64,000 nt of DNA from Stomoxys calcitrans (GCF_963082655.1 NC_081553.1:47427527-47491526), one strand, 5' to 3'; shown: positions 44,925 through 56,477, counted from the first letter of the stretch. Program-made: numbers and translations. Notes: a model not told the origin generated them from the sequence alone.

Positions 44925-46026
44925 TTTATATCCACCACCGTGGGAAAGGGGGTATAGTCATTTTGTCATTTCGATTGCAACACATCGAAATATCCATTTC
45001 CGAACCTACAAAGCATATATATTCTTGATCAGCGTAAAAGTCTAAGACGATCTAGACATGTCCGTCCGTCTGTCTCTTAAAATCATGCTACAGTCTTTAA
45101 AAATAGAGATATTGAGCTGAAACTTTGCACAGACTCTTTTTTTGACCATAAGCAGGTTAAGTTCGAAGATGGGCTATATCGGGCTATATCTTGATATAGC
45201 CCCCATATAGACCGATCCGCCAATTTAGGGTCTTAGGCCCATAAAACCACATTTATTATCCGATTTTGCTGAAATTTGGGACAGTGAGTTGTGTTAGGCC
45301 CTTCGACATCTTTCGTCAATTTGGCCCAGATCGGTTCAGATTTGGTTATAGCTGCCATATAGACCGATGCTCCGATTTAGGGTCTTAGGCCAATAAAAGC
45401 CACATTTATTATCCGACTTTGCTGAAATTTAGGACAGTGAGTTGTGTTGGGCCCTTCGAAACCCTTCGTCAAGTTGGCCCAGATCGCTTCAAATTTGGAT
45501 ATAGCTGCCATATAGACCGATCCTCTGATTTAAGGTTTTAGGCCCATAAAAGCCACATTTATTATCCGATTTTGTTGAAATTAAAGACAGTGAGTTGTGT
45601 TAGGCCCTTCAACATCCTTCGTCAATTTGGCCCAGATCGGTGCAGATTTGAATTTAGCTGCCATATAGACCGATCTCTCGATTTAAAGTTTTGGGCCCAT
45701 AAAAGGTGAATTTATTGTCCGATTTCGCCGATATTTGGGACAGTTCGTTGTGTTAGGCTTTTCGACATTCGTGTCGCATATGGTTCAGATCGGTTAATTT
45801 TTAGTTATAGCTTCTAAAAAGACTAGTATTTTATTATACACAATTTAACAATGACTTGTACCGATTAGTATTTGGTCCAAATCGGAACATATTGCGATAA
45901 AACTGCTATAGGACATAAGGTATGCAATTTACACCGGATTTTGATGAAAGGTGGTTTACATATATACCCGAGGTGGTGGGTATCCAAGGTTTGGCCCGGA
46001 CGAACTTAACGGCTTTTTACTTGTTT
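44925..46026 (+). mobile_element. DINE-1/HINE-like element, near complete, four to five monomers
   Basis: Same subfamily as 40848-43604: TATATCCACCACCGTGGGAA, ATCTAGACATGTCCGTCCGT, then monomers with ATAGACCGAT at about 45208, 45360, 45516 and 45668. The distal region (AAAGGTGGTTTACATATATA, CCGAGGTGGTGGGTATC) precedes an imperfect hairpin (TTTGGCCCGGACGAA) and GGCTTTTTACTTGTTT. It has far fewer monomers than its relative at 40848. Confidence 0.75.
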
Positions 46027-46065
46027 TTATTTTATTTTATCTTATTTTATTTTATAAATATTACT
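46027..46065 (+). repeat. ATTTT-rich simple repeat
   Basis: Runs of ATTTT and TTATT lie between a DINE-like element and repeat family C. Confidence 0.7.
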
Positions 46066-47412
46066 AGCTGAGCTGGGCCCGTTACGCTGCGCCTTCTTTT
46101 ACTTTATATGAAACAAAATTATTCCTTGAATACAATAAAAAAATAAAACAATATAAATGCCTTTGTCTGAATTACTTTTGGGGATGTAGGGACGTTTAAG
46201 TTTGGATATAAGATGTACTCCATTCTTAAAAGATTTTATTTGCGCTCGACATTTCCATGGGGATTTTTGAAGTGGGAAGGCTCCAAGGGTGGTAGTTGGT
46301 GGGTTTAGGGGTTGGTGTGGACCCAATGTGGACTCCCGAAAGTGGGTATGAATTTCGTGCTTTCAAATAACTTTAATTTGAACCCCATAGTGCCATGATC
46401 GGTAAATATGTATGTCCTTTTTAGGGGTGTTTTTTAAGCTGTCCGGATGAAAGGCATTTGGAAGCACCTAAAAACTATCAATATCGAGCTCCAGCCCTGA
46501 AAACTATCATTATCGAGCTCCACTCTTTTTAAGACACAAATTGTCATGCTGAGCAAAGACCTACCAAAGACCTTTCATTTGAGACCCATATTGCAATAGT
46601 CGTAAATTTGTCCTCTTTGGGAAGGGGAGGGCCGCATAAACACTTGTTCCGCCATTTGGATATCAGATTCGTATTCTACACCCAATTAGCTTTTATTTGA
46701 GCCCCATATTGCCAATGGTCAGTATATAAGCCCTGTTTGCGGGTGTTTTGGGGAAGGCTTGGACCCCAGCAACTTGGTCCCATATTTGGATATCAGATTC
46801 AGATTCTGCTCGCAAATACCTTTTATTTGAATCCCATAGTGCCATGTTTTTGCGAAGGGGCGGCCCCCAAAACACGTGGTCCCACATTTGGATATCAGAT
46901 TTGTATGCTACACTCAATTAGTTTTAATTTGAGCCCCATATTGCCAATTGTCAGTATCTATGCTCTGTTTGGGGATTAGGGCGGTCCTCCAAACACTTGG
47001 TCCCAAAATTGGGTATCAGATACGTATTGCATTTTTAAATACCTTTCATTTAAGTCCTACATTGTCGTGAATGGTATATATATATATTTGTTAGGACTTG
47101 GTGGTGGGGCGGCCCCCTAGATACCCCATCCTAAATTTGGATACCAAGTTTCTTAGGTTACTACAAGAGAGCACACAAAAAAAAAACCCCCAAAAATAGC
47201 ACCACCCATCTCCAAGATCTGGCATTTCTGAAAATTAGGGTAAAGGGGAGGGTCCGCCCCCCCCCCACCTTCAGATATTAAAACTTGAGGTACCCTATTT
47301 TCACCACGGGTCCATAATGCGCCATCTGTGAAAATTTCAAAAAAAAAAAATCAGTTCAGCCGTTTTAGAGTTTATACGGAACATACTTACGAACAAACAA
47401 ACAAAAATTCAT
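46066..47412 (+). repeat. Unclassified repeat family C, copy 2
   Basis: It starts ACTAGCTGAGCTGGGCCCGT and TACGCTGCGCC. It repeats TTTGAGCCCCATATTGCCAA, TTTGGATATCAGATTCGTAT and CACTTGGTCCCA words. It ends GTGAAAATTTCAAAAAAAAA, TCAGTTCAGCCG, ACGGAACATACTTACGAACA and ATTCATTTTTAT. This copy shows the 5' end that copy 1 lacks. A DINE-like element begins at the T run at its right end. Confidence 0.55.
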
Positions 47413-48365
47413 TTTTATACGCACCACCATAGGATGAGGGTATACTAATCTAGACATTCCGTTTCTAACACCTTTAAATATTCGCCTAAGACCCCAAAAA
47501 GTATATATATATTCTTGATCGTCTCGACATTCTGAGTCGGTCTAGCCATGTCCATTCGTACGTCCGTCAGTCGAAATCACGAAAGCTAGCAACTTGAAAT
47601 TTTGCACAGATACTAAGTAAGATGTGGGTCATTGGGGATTGCAAATGGGCCATATCGGTTCAGATTTAGATATAGCTCCCATATAAACAGATCTCCCGAT
47701 ATGACCTCTTTAGGCCTTACAAGACGCAATTTTTATCCCATTTGGCTGAAATTTTGCAAGTGGTGTTTCGTTATGACTTCCAATAACTGTGATTAGTATG
47801 GTTCAAATCGTCTTATAACTTGATATAGCTCCCATATAAACCGACCATGCGCCAAGAACGGTTCGAATCAATCTTTAACCTGATCGAACTCCCGATTTGA
47901 CTTCTTGAGCCCTTACAAGCCGCAGTTTTTGCCCGATTACGCTGAAGTTTTGCATGTCGTGTTCTGTTATGACTTCCAACAACTGTGCCAAGCACGGTTC
48001 AAATCGGTTTTTAACCTGGTATAGCTCCCATATAAACCGATCTCCCGATTTGACTTCTTGAGTCCTTACAAGCCGCAATTTTACCCTATTAGGCTGAAAT
48101 TTTCATGCGAAGTTCTGTTACGACTTCCAACATCTGTGCCAAAATCAGTTTATAACCCGATATAGCTCCCATACAAAGCGGTCTCTCGATTATCTTTATT
48201 CGGGTCGTAGAAGCTTTAATTTTTGCTGGTTTAACAGAAGTTTGACATGTAGCATAAATTTATGCCCTACAACTTTTTTTTTTTTTGTATAAATTTTAAG
48301 CAGAATCCATGGTGGTGGGTTCCCAAGATTCGGTCAGGGCGAACTTACCACGCTTTTACTTGTTT
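47413..48365 (+). mobile_element. DINE-1/HINE-like element, complete ends
   Basis: The 5' module (TATACGCACCACCATAGGAT, TATATATATTCTTGATCG, CTAGCCATGTCCATTCGTAC) has a very short GTCY run. About three monomers (ATAGCTCCCATATAAACCGA) follow. The 3' part shows TCCATGGTGGTGGGTTCCCA, a decayed hairpin (ATTCGGTCAGGGCGAAC) and CACGCTTTTACTTGTT. Confidence 0.7.
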
Positions 48366-49394
48366 TATGAAACATTTTTTTCGAGACGTTCTTGAATTTG
48401 AGTCTAAAAACATAATTCTTCCAATTTCCGTTAGTGTTGGGCAAATATGTACCATTTCGAACTTTTTCGTACTTTTAGTACCTTTACATGCGAATATCAC
48501 AAAATCCAGCCTTATAAGGTGTCTATGACCCAAGACCAACATTTGTGCAAAATTTCAAGATTCTAGCTTTACCCGTTTGGTCTGGGCGATGATTAGTAAG
48601 TCAATCAGTCAGTCACGCAACTCTTTTATATAAACATGCTTCTATTTAATTATATTTGAGGCCTTAGAAGCCTCAATTTTCATCCGATTTGGCTGAAAAA
48701 TGAAACAATGCATTGAGTTATGACATCCAGCATTTATGCCAAGTATGATACGAATCGGTCTATAAACAGATATAGCCCCACATAAGCCGATGCCCGGATT
48801 TGATTTCTTGAGCCTTAGAATTTTCTCAGGCAAATTTCAGCCAATTTTCTTCCGATTTGGCTGAAATATAAAACTATGAAGTGAGTTATGAATTTCAACA
48901 TCCATGGTCCGAATCAGTCTATAAACAGATATATCCCCCATATACACCGATTTCCGTATTTGACTTCTTGAGCCCTTACAAGCCTCAATTTTCATCCGAT
49001 TTGGCTGAACTTTGAAACAAAGACTTCAGTTATGATTTTCAACATACATGGCAAATATGATCGAAATCAGTCTACAAACATATATAGTCCCCATATAACC
49101 CAATCCCCGGATTTAACTTCATAAGACCTTAGAAGCCTAAATTTCCACCTGATTTGGCTGAAATTTGGCTCAAAAACCTATCTTATGACTTTCAACATCA
49201 GTACCAAGTTTTATCAGAATCGGTTAATTCTCGAATGGTGATATAGGCCCCCTTAAGTACCGATATCCCAATATGACTCCTTGAGACCAAAATAATTCAA
49301 ATACAAATCCATTTAATAAGGTTAAATTTTGAAATCGATGGTGGTGGATACCCAAGATTCGTCCCGGCCGAACTTAGCACGCTTTTACTTGTTT
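48366..49394 (+). mobile_element. DINE-like element, divergent monomers, 5' end lost
   Basis: From about 48540, TTTGTGCAAAATTTCAAGAT and TCAATCAGTCAGTCACGCAA resemble the GTCY-side region in altered form. Monomers of the TTTTCATCCGATTTGGCTGA and ATAGCCCCCATA type follow. The end carries GATGGTGGTGGATACCC, hairpin-like TTCGTCCCGGCCGAA and CACGCTTTTACTTGTTT. The same monomer type occurs at 57280-57780. Confidence 0.6.
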
Positions 49395-50540
49395 TTATAC
49401 CCTCCACCATAGGATGGGGGCATACTATTTTCGTCATTCTGTTTGTAACACCTTGAAATAAGCGTCTAAGACCCCATAAAGTATATATATTCTTGATCGT
49501 CATGAGATTTTAAGTCGATCTAGCCATGTCTTGATCGTCGTGACATTTTAAGTAGAACTAGTGCGTCCGTCCGTCGCGCTAACTTTTGAAGGAGTAGAGC
49601 TAGCCCCTTGAAATTTGGTACAAATACTTCTTGTTGGTGTAGGTCGGTTGGGATTGTAAATGGGCCAAATCGGTTCAAGTTCTGATATAGCTGCCAGAGG
49701 GTGATATTCGTTTCCAATTTGACTGAAATTTTGCACATAGTGCTTTAATATCACTTCCAAAAACTGTACTAAGTATGGTTCAAATCGGTTCATAACCTGG
49801 TATAGGTGCCATATAAACCAATCTTAGGTCTTGACTTCTTGAGCCTCTAGAGGGCGCAATTGTCATCCGATTTAACTGAAATTTCGCACATAGTGCTTTG
49901 ATATCACTTCCAACAACTCTTCTTTGTATGATTCAAATCGGTTCATAACCTGTTATAGCTCCCATATAAACCGATTTCCCGATTGGACTTCTTGAGCCCC
50001 GGAAAGCCGCAATTTTTGTCAGATTTGGCTGAAATTTTGTATACAGTGAAATTTTGTGTACAGAGGACGCAATTCTCGTCTGATTTGACTGAAATTTCGC
50101 ACATGGTGTTTTGATATCACTTCCAACAACTGTGCGAAGTACGGTTCAAATCGGCCCATAACCTGATATAGCTGCCATATAAACCGATCTTGGGTCTTGA
50201 CTTCTTGAGCTTTTAGAAGGCGCAATTCTTATACGATTTGGCTGTAATTTTGCACGTGGTGTTTAGGTATCACTTCCAAAAACTGTGCGAAGTATGGTTC
50301 AAATCGGTCCATAACCTGTTATAGCTGCGATATTAACCGATCTTGGGTCTTGACTTCTTGAGCCTCTATAGGGCGCAATTCTCATCCAATTTGACTGAAA
50401 TTTCGCACATAGTGTTTCGAAATCACTTCCAACAACTGTGCACTGCTATATAAACCGATATAGTCATTCCAGTGTATATAGTCATGACATTTTAAGACGA
50501 TCTAGCCCTATCCGTTTGTCTGTCGGAAAATTTTACACTC
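49395..50540 (+). mobile_element. DINE-1/HINE-like element, hairpin end lost
   Basis: A strong 5' module (TATACCCTCCACCATAGGAT, CCCCATAAAGTATATATATT) contains a local duplication of TTGATCGTC.TGA.ATTTTA around 49493-49555. About five monomers follow (ATAGCTGCCATATAAACCGA). The array breaks at about 50455 into a second partial 5' module (GACGATCTAGCCCTATCCGT). Confidence 0.65.
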
Positions 50541-51918
50541 ATGTGGTCTGTATTTGATCTCCCGACATCATGGGCCGATTATTCTGAAAATATTCACCAT
50601 GACCTTTCTTGTGACTTTCGATGCATGTAATCCCCGAAGTCAATTTTCAATTTCCGAACATTGTAAGGTCATAACATTGCAAATAGACGAAAATTACCAC
50701 AAACATTTATTCACTTAATTGACTTTTTTCCCTTAAATTGAAAATAAACAAATCCAAATCGAACCAAGCCTTGCGACAACGAAATCTCCTTAGATGTTGG
50801 GAAATGGTTAAACATTTGTATGAAATGTCCTTATACACATATTGGTAGCTAGCAGTATGTGGGGGTAGTGGTATAAACACACATACATGTATGAGCCATC
50901 ATCCGTACTCACTCACGCACACACTTAAGCTCTGAAAGAACAACCACTTGAGCACTAAAGCAATTTCCACTTGGAAAACGCAATTCAATTTTAAAACTAA
51001 CAACTTAATCCTTTATTCAATTTGAAACCCATTAAAAGGACATTGCTTATCCCTTTTAAGTGAATACAAACAGATTTTTAATGTAAATAAGAAAACGAGA
51101 TCGATTTTCGATTTGGGCTAACCTCTCGTCCAGTCATCTCTACTCACTGCCACTGGATGGGGAAACCATTCCAAGCCCTCCCAAACCACCCATAAACTTT
51201 TATAGTTGGGAAAGTCTAAGCAATTCTTAGCCTGTAGAGGTAGGGAAAGCCTCATGCAAATGATTCAATGCCAGATGACAAAGCACTACAGCTATACCAA
51301 CAACAATCACCAGCTCCTTCCATTTATTTTATCTATGCCCTGAGATGGTGATGAGGATGACGATGCCGATGTCGACGTTGTCGTTGTTTGGCAAATCTTA
51401 AGAACTTGGATAGATTTCCTAACGCAATTGACATTTGCAACCGCACTTAAGTGAGAAGGCTTTTTATAGCATTCAACCGCATTCCCAGGCATACAAACAC
51501 CAACCAACACTTGACACTCCCTCGCACACACACACACACACACACACCCACTCTGTCGACTTATATAGACTTTCAATTCATGTAAATAAATGCTAACGTA
51601 CAAATTTGTATTTATACTCATTTCATAAAAATCAATAGAATCCAACAAGCCATACAAATAGATTAGACAAGTCTGGCCGAATATTTGGTTATAGGACCGA
51701 ATATCTGAGAAAGTCCAACTGAGACAAAATGTAGGCAGAGTGCATTCTTATAATCTTCATCATAGAGTAGGGGATTTAATTAAAGTCGAAAATTTGGTCT
51801 AAGACTCTATAAGGGAAAAATATTCATGAACCCCATGACATTAAAATTCGATTGATTCTTGTCTGTCTGTCTATCCGTCTGTCCATCTGCCTTGTAAGTT
51901 AAGATTGGTAGCTCGAGA
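50541..51918. other. No recognised gene; CA repeat and a small DINE-like relic
   Basis: A CA dinucleotide run lies at about 51526-51547. A relic of the DINE 5' module with GTCTGTCTGTCTATCCGTCT is at about 51770-51900. The minus-strand frame at 51307-51657 contains a translated CA repeat and no domain. Confidence 0.4.
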
Positions 51919-52034
51919 TTGTGTAGTTTGACTCATCCTTTTGCCAATAAGACATTCCGTCAGAAGTTCAGACTATTAGAGTGGCTATGCCAATTTCCAC
52001 AAGCTGACAGCCTGATCAGTAGAGGTCTCGTGCC

Positions 52035-52796
52035 TCATTCCGTAGCTTTCGGCCCTTCTAAGGTTCGGATCCTTACCCTAAAAAGTATTATAACATCATC
52101 TGCATAGCAGGCGGGTTCAAATTCCTCCTCAGTCAGCATCCGTAATAGGTCATTTATGGTGGTCACCCAAAGAAGTGGCCACTGTGCCACATTCTCCCTT
52201 ATATTTATGCCATGGGACACACGATTTATACACCTGATCCTTAGCATATGGTTTATCCAATCTCTAAGCACCGTGTTCACCCGGTACTGGTCTAAGGATT
52301 GGATAAGTGTGTCGGTCCGCACATTGTTAAAAGACCCCTCGATGTCAATGCATATCGCCACGGTGTACGTTTTGGCATCGAAGGATTCCTCTATTTTATT
52401 GGGTTGCCCAAAAAGTAATTGCGGATTTTTTAAATGAAAGTAAATGCATATTTGATAAAACTTAGAATGAACTTTATTCAAAAATCCTTTTTTAAACCTT
52501 TTTCTAAAGCAAGCTAAAAGTAACAGCTGATAACCAATATATACAACCTCGTGCAGGGCAGTCTCCACCAACCTTCCCTTGACATAGGTTTGCTGTTTAT
52601 ATTTGAGCAGATTGCTGGATGTCCAACTCTTTATCATGGTGTCTACAATACGTTCCATGGTATTGAGCAAAAAGGACGTAAGGCTTATAGGTCTGTAGAT
52701 CTTTGGTGTGGCATGACTTACCTTACCTTGGGCTTGGGTATAAACACCACCCTTGCCTCCTGCCAGGATTTCAGAGTATATGCAAGACCCAGGCAC
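52035..52796 (-). pseudogene. RT domain of the LOA/R1-like LINE with in-frame MITE
   Basis: The 253-codon frame runs PKIYRPISLTSFLLNTMERI, then TYVKGRLVETALHEVVYIG, a MITE-derived stretch (LLLLACFRKRFKKGFLNKVH and on to PQLLFGQPN), and then the RT again: IEESFDAKTYTVAICIDIEG (motif A), LRDWINHMLRIRCIN, PLLWVTTINDLL and CYADDVIIL (motif C intact). Motif B, usually R-GTPQGGVLS, is reduced to ENVAQW, so a short deletion removes it. The frame start at 52796 is not authentic; the true frame upstream is at 53062-52718 and a frameshift separates them. Confidence 0.8.
52399..52537 (-). mobile_element. mariner-type MITE, copy 4, internally deleted, in an RT frame
   Basis: One terminal repeat is whole (TTGGGTTGCCCAAAAAGTAA at 52399). 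The other is reduced to CCAA (52534-52537) after AACAGCTGATAA. TA is at both sides (52397-52398 and 52538-52539). Net added length is 141 bp, an exact multiple of three. Confidence 0.8.
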
Positions 52797-53062
52797 GCAG
52801 TCAAAATATTGGCCAGATGAGGCGCCAGATAGTCCGCCTCTTTCTGTAGTAACGCCGGAAATATTCCATCAGGTCCGGGTGACTTGAATGGTGTGAAGCT
52901 CCTCAAGAATTCCTTCACCATAAATTCCGTAATTATAAACCTTCGATCAACGTTATTATTCCAAGATTCCGGTGTCTCCGTGAGTCTCGTCGTATCCTGT
53001 GGAAATTGGGTTTTCATCAAAAGCCTCAACATGTCCTGGGTTGTCTCTGCTCTCACTCCCAT
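52718..53062 (-). pseudogene. RT N-terminal fingers of the LOA/R1-like LINE
   Basis: The 114-codon frame contains FTPFKSPGPDGIFPALLQKE and LANILTACLGLAYTLKSWQE, followed by ARVVFIPKPKVR. This is RT block 0 and 1. The next expected block (GKVSHATPKIYRPISLTSF) is in the overlapping frame that ends at 52035, so a small frameshift lies near 52735. Confidence 0.8.
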
Positions 53063-53211
53063 GTCTTCTACTAAAATTGCAGTTTCGATATGGGTTTTTG
53101 AGAGAAACTTTTTTTATCTTGGCGGCGTCATTAACTCTACCAAACTGTTTGCAGAAAAGCTTCCAGGAAACACGTTTTGCCTCTCTGGTAATCTTATTGT
53201 ACTCCTTGAGC

Positions 53212-54575
53212 CGGAGGCCACCGTAGCGCAGAGGTTAGCATGTCCGCCTATGACGCTGAACGCCTGGGTTCGAATCCTAGCGAGACCATCAGAAAAAAAA
53301 AATAAAAAAAAAACAAGTAAAAGCGTGCTAAGTTCGGCCGGGCCGAATCTTATATACCCTCCACCATGGATCGCATTTGTCGAGTTCTTTTCCCGGCATC
53401 TCTTCTTAGGCAAAAAAAGGATATAAGAAAAGATTTACTCTGCTATTAGAGCGATATCAAGATATGGTCCGGTTTGGACCACAATTAAATTATATGTTGG
53501 AGACCTGTGTAAAATGTCTGCCAATTCCAATAAGAATTGCGCCCTTTGTGGGCTCAAGAAGTAAAATAGAGAGATCGATTTATATGGGAGCTGCATCGGG
53601 CTATATACCGATTCAGACCATAATAAACACGTATGTTATGGTCATGAGAGAATACGTCGTACAAAATTTCAGGCAAATCGGATAATAATTGCGACCTCTA
53701 GAGCCTCAAGAAGTCAAGATCCCAGATCGGTTTTATGGCAGCTATATCAGGCTATGAACCGATTTGAACCATATTTGGCACAGTTGTTGGATATCATAAC
53801 AAAATACTACGTGCCAAAATTCATTCAAATTGGATAAGAATTGCGCATTCTAGAGGCTCAAGAAGTCAAGACCCAAGATCGGTTTATATGACAGCTATAT
53901 AAGCTTATGGACCCATTTGAACCATACTTAGCACAGGTGTTGGATATAATAACAAAATACGTCGTGCAAAATTTCATCCCAATCGGATAAGAATTGCGCA
54001 CTCTAGAGGCTCAAGAAGTCAAGACCCAAGATCGGTTTAGTTATATCAAAACATGGACCGATATGGCCCATTTACAATATTAACCGATCTACACTAATAA
54101 GAAGTATTTGTGCAAAATTTCTAGCGGCTAGCTTTACTCCTTCGGAAGTTAGCGTGCTTACGACAGGCAGACGGACGGACGGACAGACGGACGGACATGG
54201 CTAGATCGACATAAAATTTCACGACGATCAAGAATATATATACTTTATGGGGTCTCAGACGAATATTTCGAGTAGCTACAAACAGAATGACAAAATTAGT
54301 ATACCCCCCATCCTATGGTGGAGGGTATACAAAAAAATTTTTAGCGGTGGTTTTCCCCTCCTAATGCTGGCAATATTTGTGAGGTACTATGCCATGTAAA
54401 ACTTCTCTCCAATGAGGTGTCGCACTGCGGCACGCCGTTCGGACTCGGCTATAAGAAGGAGGTCCCTTATCATTGAGCTTAAACTTGAATCGCACTGCAC
54501 TCAATGATATGTGAGAAGTTTGCCCCTGTTCCTTAGTGGCATGTTCATAGGTAAAATGTGTTTTTGTTTGTTTTA
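53212..54575 (+). mobile_element. tRNA-derived SINE split by a DINE-like element
   Basis: The head is at 53212-53312: box A TAGCGCAGAGGTTAGCA (53224) and box B GGTTCGAATCC (53267-53277), ending in an A-rich linker. The body resumes at about 54342 (AGCGGTGGTTTTCCCCTCCT) and ends near 54562 (TTCATAGGTAAAATG). In the intact copy at 3872 the same A-rich linker joins head and body directly, so the insertion point is exact. Confidence 0.85.
53313..54329 (-). mobile_element. DINE-1/HINE-like element, complete, inside a SINE
   Basis: Hairpin end: ACAAGTAAAAGCGTGC and perfect TTCGGCCGGGCCGAA (53333-53347), then TATACCCTCCACCATGG and ATCGCATTTGTCGAGTTC. About three full monomers follow, then GACGGACGGACGGACAGACG and the terminus CCTATGGTGGAGGGTATA. 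Head and end are nearly identical to the copy at 60775-62257, which has about three more monomers. Confidence 0.8.
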
Positions 54576-54757
54576 TTCCTTAAGCCGTGTGTAATACACA
54601 TCTCAATATACTTCCGCTTTTTTACGACGTGCTCTTTTAAAAAGACTGCGGACCTCTTTCTCAATCATCCGGTCATCCAGGGCTTTTCCTTTCCCGAAGA
54701 GGAGAACTATCTTTGAAGGGCTCCAGCAGTGCAGTCACAATACTGATGACATTTTCA

Positions 54758-55168
54758 TTAATGTCTTCTATGCTTGGACAATCTAAATTGTCTTGCCCTA
54801 GTCTTCTTCTGAATAGTCTTCCGAATTTTGTCCAAATGGTTTTCAACTAATTCCGGATTCGGCGCTGGCCGTGCGAGTCTAAACCTAATGTAGCAATGGT
54901 CAGAGAAGGAGTGTTCCATGGAGACCCTCCAATCCTGAACCTCATCGTTTAGATTTTCCGAACGTATCGTCACATTCAATACCTCCTCCCTAATACTATT
55001 AATGAAGGTAGCGGTGTTACCAAAATTAAGTGTTATTAGGTCGTTAGTATTCAAGAACTCTGCCAGGGCTTGGCCCCGCTTAATAGTGTTGGTACCACCC
55101 CAGTTCGAGAGTTCGCATCGCCCCACTATTAGTACCTCGTTTCCTGTCTGTTTTGCTTTTCTCACCAT
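54758..55168 (-). pseudogene. Endonuclease domain of the LOA/R1-like LINE
   Basis: The frame reads GNEVLIVGRCELSNWGGTNT, then RGQALAEFLNTNDLITLNFG, NTATFINSIREEVLNVTIRS, and EVQDWRVSMEHSFSDHCYIR. The SDH catalytic motif is intact. The preceding D-N motif (usually D-NAHH-WG) reads RCELSNWG, so catalytic residues are lost. N-terminal remnants are visible up to about 55440 (for example the IQEPW-like region), in broken frames. Confidence 0.75.
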
Positions 55169-55479
55169 TCATTGCAGCTCTGACGTGGTTGAAGGTGTCG
55201 GAGAGTCGAAAGGCAGATAAAGTGATGCCAGGTATGCTCCACTACCTCCCTATGTCACCACTGTTGCATCCGACGTTGACAATTCTGGGCAAAAAATATA
55301 ATTCAAATTTTTATGACAAATAACGCAGGTCCTCGGCCGAGTACTAGTGTTAGCATAGAATAATTGGTAGTTGATATGGTTTAGAAAATCAGCAAGGGCA
55401 AAATTCATATTGCCCTAATGCAGGAGCCATGGAAGACCCGGAACAAAGTTTCTGGACTGAGCCGACAAAGCCTATTGAA

Positions 55480-56255
55480 ATTGGAAAAAATTGGTTCAGA
55501 TTTAGATATAGCTTCCATATGTACGTCCGATTTTGAGAAATATTGCAATAAAGCTTTCATTTGCCAGCCGATTCGCTCGAAATTCAGCCGGAAGGATTTT
55601 GTCTTGACTCTCGTCATTACTGGTGAATTTGATAAAAAAATCGATTCAGATTTAGATATAGCTTTCATGTATATATATCGCCGGATTTTTACTCCTAGAG
55701 CCACTGCAAGCGCATTTATTCACCAATCTTCCCAAATGCTTTCATCGACAACTACCACAATATCCTTAAAGTTTGGTCGAAATAGGTTTAGATTAAGATA
55801 TAGCTCTCATATATATGTTAATCAGATTTTGAGAAATATTGCCATAAAAAGGTCATTTGTTAACCGATTCGTTCGAAATTTGCCAGGAAGGACTTTCTTA
55901 TGACTCTTAATATTACTGGAGAGCTTCATAGAATTCGTTTCACATTTAGATATAGCTGCCCTAGAGCCACTGCAAGCACATTTATTGAAAAATATTCTCA
56001 AAATTGTAAACGACGACTTCTTGAACTCCGTGTTTAACCGTTTTTGAGGTAAATTTTTAATGCTTTGTTGTATTGGGTTGCCCAAAAAGTAATTGCGGAT
56101 TTTTTAAAAGAAAGTAAATGCATTTTTAATAAAACTTAGAATGAACTTCAATCTAATATACTTTTTTTTACACTTTTTTTCTAAAGCAAGCTAAAAGTAA
56201 CATTAACGCCGACTATATGAAAAATCCGCAATTACTTTTTGGGCAACCCAATATG
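55480..56255 (+). mobile_element. DINE-like element, subfamily B
   Basis: Monomers with GGTTCAGATTTAGATATAGC and CTCGAAATT- or CAAATTTGCC-like blocks, plus CCTAGAGCCACTGCAAGC at 55697 and 55962, are reverse-complement relatives of 16906-17800. A MITE lies at 56073-56251. Both ends are missing. Confidence 0.55.
56073..56251 (-). mobile_element. mariner-type MITE, copy 5, internally deleted
   Basis: 179 bp with intact terminal repeats and TA at each side (56071-56072 and 56252-56253). The block between AAAAGTAACA and TTAACGCCGACTATATGAAA is missing about 57 bp relative to copy 3. Confidence 0.85.
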
Positions 56256-56355
56256 TAACCTGATACAGCACCCATATAAACTGTACACCCGATTGTTACT
56301 TCTGAACAAGATTAGATTAGATTGGAGGCAACGTGACTAGCAACCTCCGGTACTA

Positions 56356-56472
56356 GCTGATGAACATGGCTAGATCGACTCAGAACGTCGAGGCGATTAA
56401 GATTCAAGGTGTCACAAACGGAACGATTAGATTAGTACATCCCCATCCTATGGTGGTGGGTATAAAAAAAGT
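56356..56472 (-). mobile_element. DINE-like terminus fragment
   Basis: Only the GTCY-side end module remains: GAACATGGCTAGATCGACTC, then GTGTCACAAACGGAACG and CCTATGGTGGTGGGTATA. The microsatellite is gone. Confidence 0.65.
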
Positions 56473-56477
56473 GCTAA

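Larger units (their letters stand above)
51919..55450 (-). mobile_element. LOA/R1-group non-LTR retrotransposon, interrupted by nested insertions
   Basis: Minus-strand order: endonuclease pieces (about 55450-54758), linker (54757-54588 and 53211-53062), RT fingers (53062-52718), RT palm (52796-52035). A SINE with a DINE-like element inside it (53211-54575) splits the linker, and a MITE (52399-52537) lies inside the RT. Near-identical words TCCTTGAGCC (53203-53212) and TCCTTAAGCC (54577-54586) flank the SINE compound as a target-site duplication. The fingers wording (FKSPGPDGIFPALLQ, YRPISLTSFLL) points to LOA/R1; the clade is inferred. Confidence 0.75.

Noticed and set aside
53212..53290. Possible functional tRNA gene with good box A and box B
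   Set aside because: The acceptor ends do not pair, the same head recurs with a fixed SINE body elsewhere, and target-site duplications flank it. It is a SINE head.
53340..53366. TATATA-like words near element ends as promoters
   Set aside because: They are part of the conserved DINE-like terminus in every copy and are explained by the element structure; no transcript evidence is available.
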